Positions 1-5,744 of a stretch of DNA of 12,517 bases are shown here, in pieces. A program made the position numbers and the translations under genes. Each line of letters starts with the position of its first letter. Position 1 is the first letter of the stretch. Origin of the DNA: Planctomycetota bacterium. Lineage in GTDB: Bacteria > Planctomycetota > Planctomycetia > Isosphaerales > Isosphaeraceae. Location of the stretch: NCBI GenBank assembly GCA_021818605.1, contig JAKAUH010000763.1:1-12517 (forward strand), written 5' to 3'. The notes below the pieces were generated by a model. It did not search any database. It saw only the letters and a list, made by a program, of their open reading frames with translations, and was not told the origin of the DNA.

Positions 1-785
1 GGTCGTCGGCTCTCGGTGCCGCGTGCGCGGCGCGGCGGGCCGTGGTGCGCCGCGACCCAAGCGCCCGCTACGGCGGTCCCGAAATCACGCTGACCGACCG
101 GGCACGCACCACCTCGATCCGTGATCGGCGAGCCGCCGGCCTATCCTCCTCGACGGCGACGATCCCGCCCGACCTGGAGGTCGCGGCTGACGGCCGGCCC
201 GTCGGGCGGATCGCCTTCGGGCCGTCGGGCTCGCCCCGGGCCGCCGAGGCCATTCGCGCCCTCCGCCAGACCGGCCGGCTGACGTTCGGCCTGCTGTCGC
301 ACCGGCCCGCCCTGGAGGCCGCCGGGCTGGCGGACTCGCTCGGCATGGACTTCCACCTGGCCGGGCTCTCGCCCGAGGCCGCGGCCGAGGCCGTGCGCAC
401 CTGCCGACGCCAGGGCCGGCGGGTCGTTTACATCGGCGATACGCTGCGCCATCCGGAGGCGGCCCGCGAGGCGGACGTCGCGATCTCGCTGGCCGACCCG
501 GTCGACCCGGCCCACGACCCGGCGCAGGTTCTGGTCCTGCGCCCCGACCTCGACTGGGCGGCCGGGCTGAGGACCCGCGCGAGCGCCCACGTCGGCCGGG
601 TGCGATCGCTCCACTCGCTGATCCTCGTGCCGAACCTCGCCTGCGTCGCGGGGGCGTTCCTTCTCGGCTTCACCAGCCTCTCGGCGGTCCTGCTGACCAA
701 CCTCGGCACACTGGCGATCTACGCCGGCGTGACCCATCGGCCGCATCCGCCGATCCCCCTGGGCCGGACGACCCGACGGCCCTGA
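1..785 (+). CDS. C-terminal part of a degenerate P-type ATPase (HAD P-domain plus last two membrane helices), 5' truncated by window
   Basis: The reading frame is open from base 3 to the TGA at 783-785, so the gene starts outside the window; the GTG at 42 is probably not its start. The order of elements follows the end of a heavy-metal (P1B-like) transporting ATPase: a stretch like the region after the ATP-binding domain (GRPVGRIAFG, AIRALRQTG), a Rossmann-like HAD segment ending RRVVYIGD (around 420-440), EADVAISL, then two hydrophobic helices (about 618-675 and 675-731). The visible catalytic motifs are altered. The usual TGD is LSH (294-302), the P-domain Lys of the PEDK-type motif is Ala (SPEAAAEAV), and GDGxNDxP reads GDTLRHP (435-455). 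Such a protein should not form or turn over the aspartyl-phosphate normally, so it may be a pseudo-ATPase or a decaying gene. Substrate unknown. The DKTGT site lies upstream of the window. Family assignment fairly sure; activity doubtful. Confidence 0.7.
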   Translation, partial: SSALGAACAARRAVVRRDPSARYGGPEITLTDRARTTSIRDRRAAGLSSSTATIPPDLEVAADGRPVGRIAFGPSGSPRAAEAIRALRQTGRLTFGLLSHRPALEAAGLADSLGMDFHLAGLSPEAAAEAVRTCRRQGRRVVYIGDTLRHPEAAREADVAISLADPVDPAHDPAQVLVLRPDLDWAAGLRTRASAHVGRVRSLHSLILVPNLACVAGAFLLGFTSLSAVLLTNLGTLAIYAGVTHRPHPPIPLGRTTRRP

Positions 786-858
786 GCGGACCGCCCCCGG
801 CCCCCGCTGGCCCGGCGTTTGCTGCAACTTTCCTTGCCGGGATGAATCCGGCCAGGCC

Positions 859-883
859 GGGCCGCGGGAATGCCCGCGGCTCG
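859..883 (+). terminator. GC-rich hairpin after the ATPase-like gene
   Basis: GCCGCGGG (861-868), loop AATG, CCCGCGGC (873-880) form a perfect 8-bp stem. One G-U pair and two further pairs extend it to 11 bp. It lies about 75 bases after the stop at 785. There is no T-run after it, so it is at best a weak or Rho-assisted terminator or a leader structure of the cupin mRNA. Confidence 0.35.
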
Positions 884-1038
884 TGTCCGGCCAGACCGCG
901 CACCCGCCAATACGATTCGACCCGTACCGATTCTGCGTCGGGCCGATCTCCGTCCGACCACCGCTGGCCTGCCCGCCGATCGCCTGGCATCGACGTGCGG
1001 CATTCCCTCGGGTCCCTTTCAAGGGCCGGGCTGACATC

Positions 1039-1047
1039 GAGGAGGAG
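1039..1047 (+). promoter_or_regulatory. Ribosome-binding site that sets the cupin start
   Basis: GAGGAGGAG ends 7 bases before the ATG at 1055. It supports this start over the in-frame ATG at 842, which has no Shine-Dalgarno sequence and would add 71 low-complexity residues. Confidence 0.8.
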
Positions 1048-1054
1048 GCAAGTC

Positions 1055-2053
1055 ATGGCAAACACCGCCCAGTGCGACGGGAAGTATCGCGACGAATGGA
1101 CAGGCTCCGGGCAATATTTCGAGTATTCCAAGGCGGCCAATCCGATCGGCTCGGGGCTGATCCCGGAGGTGCCGCTGGCGGATTTCCCAGCCCGGCTCCA
1201 CGAGGAGGGTCCGACGCAGGTCATTCCGTTCGACCTGAGTGAGAAGCTTCGCTGCCATGGGCCGGCGACGAGCCCAGCCCTGCTGTCGAACTTCATCCAC
1301 ATCCGCGCGGGCGAACGGATCGCCACCGACCCGAACGCCACCTCCGAGCTGTACTACGTCATTCGCGGCCGGGGGCAGACCACGTTCGGCGACCGGAAGC
1401 TCGCCTGGTGTGAGGGGGACATCTTCACACTGTCGTGCTGCGGCGAGGCGGTCCACCACGCCGACGAGGACGCCGCGTTTTACTGGGTCCACGACGAGCC
1501 CTTGCTCCGCTACCTGGGTGCCCGCGCCGAGACGCCGAGGTTCCAGCCCACGCTCTATCCCCGCGCGCGGGCTGTCGAGGAGCTGGAGAAGGTGGCGCAG
1601 GACCCCCAGGCGTCCAGTCGTAATCGCGTGAGTGTGTTGATGGCCAATTCCGAGTTGCCCCAGACCCGGACGATCACCCACGTCCTCTGGGCGATGTTCG
1701 GCGTGCTGCCGCAGGGGAAGGTCCAGCCGCCGCATCACCACGAGTCGGTGGCCCTCGACCTGATCATCGACTGCGAGCCCGGCTGCTACTCGCTGATCGG
1801 CACCGAGATCGACAGGTATGGGAACATCAAGGATCCCCGCCGCGCCGACTGGAAGCCCGGCTCGGCGTTCGTGACGCCGCCGGGCCTGTGGCACTCGCAC
1901 CACAACGAATCGAAGGCCGACGCCCACCTGCTGCCGATCCAGGACGCCGGGCTGCACACCTATTTGCGGACGCTGGACATCCACTTCTACCACAGCGAGA
2001 AGAAAGACGAGGCGTACGTCTCGCTCAAGGGGGCCAGCAGCCGGCGGGGGTGA
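1055..2053 (+). CDS. Bicupin protein, gentisate 1,2-dioxygenase-like
   Basis: 332 residues. The ATG at 1055 is chosen because GAGGAGGAG (1039-1047) precedes it at proper distance. Two cupin barrels are seen, about residues 65-150 and 200-310. The second keeps the metal-binding pattern of gentisate dioxygenases: HHH at 227-229 followed by ESVAL (compare HxHxxxAL) and WHSHHNE at 279-285 (compare WHDHGNE), i.e. the three-His Fe(II) set. In the first cupin the HxH position reads TDPNAT (91-96), so its metal site looks lost, although HH at 134-135 remains. In characterised gentisate dioxygenases the catalytic iron is in the N-terminal cupin, so here the roles may be swapped. A cytosolic ring-cleaving or other Fe-dependent dioxygenase is inferred; the substrate is not known, and no aromatic-degradation genes lie nearby. 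The gene is apparently monocistronic and convergent with the next gene (27-nt gap). Confidence 0.88.
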   Translation: MANTAQCDGKYRDEWTGSGQYFEYSKAANPIGSGLIPEVPLADFPARLHEEGPTQVIPFDLSEKLRCHGPATSPALLSNFIHIRAGERIATDPNATSELYYVIRGRGQTTFGDRKLAWCEGDIFTLSCCGEAVHHADEDAAFYWVHDEPLLRYLGARAETPRFQPTLYPRARAVEELEKVAQDPQASSRNRVSVLMANSELPQTRTITHVLWAMFGVLPQGKVQPPHHHESVALDLIIDCEPGCYSLIGTEIDRYGNIKDPRRADWKPGSAFVTPPGLWHSHHNESKADAHLLPIQDAGLHTYLRTLDIHFYHSEKKDEAYVSLKGASSRRG

Positions 2054-2080
2054 GGTCGTCGCATGGTCTGGAGATCCGGC

Positions 2081-2737
2081 CTACGAAGCCGACGGCGCCT
2101 CGACTGCCGCGGCCGTCGACTCCTCGGCCGCGACCGAGGGGAACAGGGCGTCCACCGGGCAGCGGAAGCCCGGCAGCACATCCTCGCCCGACAGCTCGCT
2201 CCCCGCGCGGAGCCGCAGCCCGGATCCGTCCGTTCGAATCACCTGGATCGTCCGGATCTCGGGATGAATCACCCAGACGAGCCGGACGCCGGCTCGCAGG
2301 TATTCCTCGACCTTCAGCTCGAGGTCGTATACCTCGTCGGACGGCGAGGTGACCTCCACGGCCAGGTCGGGCGGGATCGACACGTAGCCGTCCGACCAGT
2401 GTTCCGCGGCCGGGAGCCGGTCGCGGGCGATGAAGGACGCGTCCGGGCGCCGGACCTTGCCCGGCTTCCAGGGGAAGCAGCGATAGCCGCACGTCGGTCC
2501 GAGGATCCAGCCCAGGTCCTTCCCGGTGCAATAGTCATCGAGGATTCGCCCGAGCGTGACCTCGATGCGGCTGGACAGCAGGCTCATCGTCTTCTCCACC
2601 GGGACGCCGTCGATCAGCTCGTAATGCTCGCCTCCAGGCATGGCGAGCAGCGCCTCGGGAGTGACGTCAATCCGTCCCGTGAGGACACCTTCGGTCCGGT
2701 TCTCGGCCCCGGGCGGGCTTGCGACGGTCGGGCTCAT
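2081..2737 (-). CDS. Uma2 family endonuclease-like protein (DUF820), copy 1
   Basis: 218 residues from ATG 2737-2735, with a GGAGAG stretch a few bases upstream on the minus strand. Typical Uma2 layout, a PD-(D/E)XK fold: ELIDG at 40-44, RRPDASF at 96-102, PDLAVEVTSPSD at 123-134, and K142 followed by VEEYLRAGVRLVWVI. The likely catalytic set is D124, E128 and K142, all present. An extra tail of about 20 residues rich in Ala, Ser and Glu follows the fold. Uma2 proteins are abundant in planctomycetes and cyanobacteria; they are named putative restriction endonucleases from the fold, but their cellular role is poorly known. No methylase or other restriction partner is nearby. Family assignment very sure, biochemical activity not. 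Confidence 0.95.
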   Translation of the reverse strand: MSPTVASPPGAENRTEGVLTGRIDVTPEALLAMPGGEHYELIDGVPVEKTMSLLSSRIEVTLGRILDDYCTGKDLGWILGPTCGYRCFPWKPGKVRRPDASFIARDRLPAAEHWSDGYVSIPPDLAVEVTSPSDEVYDLELKVEEYLRAGVRLVWVIHPEIRTIQVIRTDGSGLRLRAGSELSGEDVLPGFRCPVDALFPSVAAEESTAAAVEAPSAS

Positions 2738-2990
2738 GGGCGGTCTCTCTCCGGCATTCCCGCGAATCGGATTCCTGCTCTCCCTCCAGTCTACCCGCCG
2801 GCCGGTTCGCGGCCAACCGAGGGATACTCGCGTGATTAGCCTGGGGCCGGCGGGTGATCTCGCGTCGATGCATCGGCCCGCTTCTCTTTCCCCACAACAC
2901 GCCGTGGCGTACGATGGAAGACCCGGTCGGGGCGGCGGGTCGAGCAGTCGACGAGGTGAAGTCCGGGGCCGGATCGGGAGCCTTCGAGTC
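2738..2990. other. Divergent intergenic space between Uma2 copy 1 and the DtxR-like regulator
   Basis: About 250 bases serving as upstream region for both neighbours. The regulator frame is open through it, but the sequence is Arg/Gly/Ser-rich and not protein-like. A possible -10 (TACGAT, 2910-2915) with only a poor -35 (TTTCCC, 2887-2892) is the best promoter guess for the regulator. No clear palindromic metal-regulator box was recognised. Confidence 0.4.
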
Positions 2991-3674
2991 GTGGCGAGCC
3001 TGACGGTTGAGAATTATGTCAAGACGATCGCGCTGATCGCCGCGCGGCGCGAGCCGGGCAGCGCCGTGAGCACCGGCGAAATCGCGCAGGCGCTGTCAGT
3101 CTCGCCGGGCACGGTGACCGGCATGCTCAAGACCCTCTCCGAGGCGAACCTGGCGACGTACATGCCGTACGAGGGAGCCCGGCTGACCGAGGCCGGCCGC
3201 CGGCTGGCGCTGAAGGTCATCCGCCGCCACCGATTGCTCGAGCTGTTCCTGGCGCGGACGCTCGAGATGTCGTGGGACGAAGTGCATGAGGAGGCCGAGC
3301 ACATGGAGCACGCGGCCTCCGAGCGCCTGGTCGACCGGATCGACACATTTCTCGGCCATCCGGCCGTCGATCCGCACGGCGACCCGATCCCCCGCGCCGA
3401 CGGATTCCTCGCCGAGATCGAGGGCGTCCCGCTGGCGCGGCTCGAGACGGGCGCGACCTTCCGCGTCGTCCGCGTGATGGACCAGGACCCGGCGTTCCTT
3501 CGGTATCTGAGCGAGTGCGGGCTGGATCTCCACGCCACGGGGGAAATCGTCGAGAACCGCCCCGAGGCCGGCGCGCTGGTCTGCCGGCTGGGCGCGCGGA
3601 CTGTCGCCCTGGGACTGACCGCCGCCGGTAAGGTCCTGGTCGAGGCACGCGAGGCGGAACAGGCCGCACGCTGA
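2991..3674 (+). CDS. DtxR/MntR-type metal-dependent transcriptional regulator
   Basis: 227 residues from the GTG at 2991, preceded by GGGAG at 2976-2980. This start puts TVENYVKTI at the N-terminus as in DtxR-family proteins. Domains: winged helix-turn-helix (about 1-65, with STGEIAQALSVSPGTVTGML as HTH), dimerisation and metal-binding domain (about 70-140), and a C-terminal SH3/FeoA-like domain (about 150-225). Metal ligands visible by family alignment: H80, E84, H99, E103, E106 and H107. The position that is Cys102 in DtxR/IdeR is Glu (E103), as in manganese-sensing MntR. The N-terminal ligand, Met10 in DtxR or Asp8 in MntR, is Asn8 here, and MntR Glu11 is Lys11. It should repress metal uptake or related genes when Mn or Fe is plentiful, binding DNA as a dimer. 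No transporter gene lies beside it. Uma2 copy 2 follows after 31 nt. Confidence 0.94.
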   Translation: MASLTVENYVKTIALIAARREPGSAVSTGEIAQALSVSPGTVTGMLKTLSEANLATYMPYEGARLTEAGRRLALKVIRRHRLLELFLARTLEMSWDEVHEEAEHMEHAASERLVDRIDTFLGHPAVDPHGDPIPRADGFLAEIEGVPLARLETGATFRVVRVMDQDPAFLRYLSECGLDLHATGEIVENRPEAGALVCRLGARTVALGLTAAGKVLVEAREAEQAAR

Positions 3675-3705
3675 GGCGGCCGCGGCACGAAAGGAAGGTG
3701 CGACC

Positions 3706-4377
3706 GTGGCCACGGCGACTGCCGGTTCGAGGAGAAGGATTCCAGCAACGCCAGGGATCGTCATCCGCGGCGTCGCCTGGGGCGACTACCAGGCCATGCT
3801 GCGCATCGTGGGCGAGCGGCCGATCCGGATCACCTACGATCGGGGAGATATGGAGGTCTTCGTGCCCTCGTTCGGCCACAACAGCGATGCCTATCTCCTC
3901 GGCCGCATGGTCGAATTCCTCACCGAGGAGCTCGAGGTCTCCATTGTCGGCGGCGATACGACAACGCTCAAACGCCAGGACCTGGACCGGGGCGCCGAGC
4001 CCGACAAATGCTACTGGTTCGGCGCCAGTGCCCGGCGCGTGCGGGGCAAGCGCCGGCTCGACCTGGATCGCGACCCGCCCCCGGACCTGGTCATCGAGGT
4101 CGACGTGACCCGCACCTCGCTCGATCGGCTCGAGATCTTCGCCGCGATGGGGGTTCCGGAAGTCTGGCGGTCCCGGGGCCAGAGCCTCCAGTTCCTCCAT
4201 CTCCAGCCGGACGGGACCTATCGGCCGAGAGTGTCGAGCCGGAACTTTCCCGGTCTGAAGGTCGCCGCGCTCGCCCGGTTCCTCAAGGCCGGGAGGACGA
4301 CCGACTCGACACCCTGGATGCGTTCGTTCCGCGCGTTCGCGAGGGAGCTTGCCGACGGCCGGGAAGGCGGCCGATGA
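3706..4377 (+). CDS. Uma2 family endonuclease-like protein (DUF820), copy 2, possible Lys-to-Arg active-site change
   Basis: 223 residues from the GTG at 3706, preceded by AAGGAAGG (3691-3698). It belongs to the Uma2 subfamily with motifs ITYDRGDMEVF (42-52), LKRQDLDRGAEPDKCYW (88-104) and PPPDLVIEVD (124-133), then TSLDRLEIFAAMGVPEVWR (137-155). D127 and E131 fit the PD-(D/E)XK acidic pair. The Lys usual in the SLDK-type motif that follows seems to be Arg (R141), so nuclease activity is uncertain. It differs clearly from copy 1 and is no recent duplicate. Placed 31 nt after the DtxR-like gene on the same strand, it is probably in the same transcript. It ends convergently 24 nt from thiO. Confidence 0.93.
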   Translation: MATATAGSRRRIPATPGIVIRGVAWGDYQAMLRIVGERPIRITYDRGDMEVFVPSFGHNSDAYLLGRMVEFLTEELEVSIVGGDTTTLKRQDLDRGAEPDKCYWFGASARRVRGKRRLDLDRDPPPDLVIEVDVTRTSLDRLEIFAAMGVPEVWRSRGQSLQFLHLQPDGTYRPRVSSRNFPGLKVAALARFLKAGRTTDSTPWMRSFRAFARELADGREGGR

Positions 4378-4401
4378 GGATGTTGTTGTCGCCGCGCCGT
4401 C

Positions 4402-5574
4402 TCAGGATCGGAACGCGTCGTCGGCGGCCGGTTCTTCGGGCGTGGGCGATCGGTCGGGCCGAAATGGGGCGAGGTCCAGGCGCGGGGCCCGGCCCATCAC
4501 GAGGTCGACGACCAGCTCGGCGGTCCCCGGCGCGAGCTGCAAGCCGGCGCGGCGGTGGCCGGCGGCGATGATCAGGTTCTCCACTTCCGGGGCGATCCCA
4601 ATGTAAGGTCGGCCGTCGACGCTTCCCGGCCGCAGTCCTGCCCAGGTGGTCTCGATCGCGGCCTCGCCGAGCGCGGGGCAGAGGCGAATGGCCTCGTCGA
4701 GCAGGTCGCGCGCGCCGGCAGCCGTCGGCCTGGTGTCGAATCCCGCATCCTCCTCGGTGGCGCCGACGAGGATTCGCCCGTCGTCGCGCGGCACGAGGTA
4801 GTTCTTGCCGTGCTCGACCACGCGGCGGAGCAGGGGGCGCTCGGCGTGGAGCAGGACAATCTGCCCCTTGATCGGCGGAGTCGGCGCCCGGACCCCCGCC
4901 AGCTCGAGCAGCCCGCCCGACCAGGCCCCGGCTGCCACGATCGCCCGGCCGCAGGAGATCTCGCCCGACTCGGTGCGCACGGCCGCGACCCGGCCGCCGT
5001 CGAGCGTGAAACCCAGCACGGCCCGATGTCCCTCCAGAACCGCCCCACGACGAACGACGGCCGCCTTGAGCGCCGCCAGCAGCCGGGGGTTGCGCACCTG
5101 GGCCCGATCGGGCAGGAAGTACACCGAACTTAACTCGGGGTTCAGCGCCGGCTCGACGCGGGCATAATCGCCGGGTGGGATGCGCTCCCAGGCGATTCCC
5201 TCGGCCCGCCACTGGCCGGCCGCGGCGTGCAGCGCGTCGTCCTCGCGCTGGGTCCACGCCACGTCGACGCCACCGGTGCGGCGATAGCCCGGGTCGATTC
5301 CGGTCTCGTCCTGAAGCGCGGCCGACCACTCGGGATAGAGCCGCGAGCTCCAGGCCCGCAGGGCGGCCAGCGGATTGAAGGGGGCGCCGTCGTTCAGCGT
5401 GCGATCGGCGATCGGCGGGATCAGCCCGGCGCCGGCCCACGAGGCCTCGCGGCCGGGCTCGCGGCGGTCGAGCAGGATCGGGCGGAGCCCCTCGCGCGCA
5501 AGTGCATAGGCGATCGACAGGCCGATCACCCCGCCGCCCACAATCACGATGTCGCCGCTCGTCGAGGTCGTCAT
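4402..5574 (-). CDS. thiO: Glycine oxidase ThiO (FAD-dependent)
   Basis: 390 residues from the ATG at 5574-5572, with GAGGTG just upstream on the minus strand. The N-terminus carries the dinucleotide-binding motif DIVIVGGGVIGLSIAYAL (GxGxxG at 13-18) and an acidic residue at the end of the second strand (LLDRRE). The DAO fold follows, with ASWAGAGLIPP and, near the C-terminus, AGLRPGSVDGRPYIG and GHRRAGLQLAPGTAEL. The two Arg residues in GLRPG and HRRAG match the substrate-carboxylate region of glycine oxidases. The enzyme oxidises glycine to iminoacetic acid (dehydroglycine), used with ThiG/ThiS to make the thiazole ring of thiamine in the cytosol. No other thi gene is in the window, so it stands alone here; a related D-amino-acid or sarcosine oxidase is the alternative. 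Full length for the family. Confidence 0.9.
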   Translation of the reverse strand: MTTSTSGDIVIVGGGVIGLSIAYALAREGLRPILLDRREPGREASWAGAGLIPPIADRTLNDGAPFNPLAALRAWSSRLYPEWSAALQDETGIDPGYRRTGGVDVAWTQREDDALHAAAGQWRAEGIAWERIPPGDYARVEPALNPELSSVYFLPDRAQVRNPRLLAALKAAVVRRGAVLEGHRAVLGFTLDGGRVAAVRTESGEISCGRAIVAAGAWSGGLLELAGVRAPTPPIKGQIVLLHAERPLLRRVVEHGKNYLVPRDDGRILVGATEEDAGFDTRPTAAGARDLLDEAIRLCPALGEAAIETTWAGLRPGSVDGRPYIGIAPEVENLIIAAGHRRAGLQLAPGTAELVVDLVMGRAPRLDLAPFRPDRSPTPEEPAADDAFRS

Positions 5575-5721
5575 GCACCTCGATTCTACAGAGCGATCGC
5601 ACCGCAGGGAAAGCGAGCTGGGCTGTCAGGTGAGCGGCTCGCTCGCGGTGGCCGGTGGCAAGTCAGGAAGGAGTCGGAGATTCCTGGTCCCGGGCCGGTC
5701 GTGGAGCCGATTGCAGCGCCA

Positions 5722-5730
5722 TGTTATAGT
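5722..5730 (+). promoter_or_regulatory. Possible extended -10 promoter element (TGTTATAGT)
   Basis: TG-T-TATAGT fits the extended -10 form (TGn followed by TATAAT with one mismatch) of housekeeping sigma promoters and stands out in very GC-rich surroundings. No good -35 lies 17 bases upstream. Transcription would begin near 5737, only about 8 bases before the ATG at 5745, which bears on the start choice of the large gene downstream. Confidence 0.35.
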
Positions 5731-5744
5731 AGTCGTGTAAGGCC

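Larger units (their letters stand above)
786..1054. other. Intergenic space between ATPase-like gene and cupin gene
   Basis: About 270 bases without a supported gene. The cupin frame stays open upstream to 842, but that stretch encodes Arg/Ser/Pro-rich low-complexity residues and has no ribosome-binding site. It holds the hairpin at 859-883, a 9-bp direct repeat TCCGGCCAG (847-855 and 886-894) on either side of that hairpin, and a small inverted repeat CCCTT-TC-AAGGG (1014-1025) about 30 bases before the cupin start, which could be an operator or a leader hairpin. No convincing -35/-10 pair was recognised. Confidence 0.5.

Noticed and set aside
842..1054. In-frame upstream extension of the cupin gene to ATG 842
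   Set aside because: It adds 71 Arg/Pro/Ser-rich residues with no ribosome-binding site, while the ATG at 1055 has a strong one and begins a protein-like sequence.
2640..2990. In-frame upstream extension of the DtxR-like gene
   Set aside because: It would overlap Uma2 copy 1 on the other strand and add low-complexity residues ahead of the normal DtxR N-terminus.
5583..5588. TAGAAT (minus strand) as a -10 box for thiO
   Set aside because: It overlaps the ribosome-binding region and would start the transcript 1-2 bases before the ATG; the matching -35 is poor.
4283..5602. Second minus-strand frame (439 codons) over thiO
   Set aside because: It is a frame-shifted shadow of thiO, which has a full set of FAD-oxidase motifs in its own frame.
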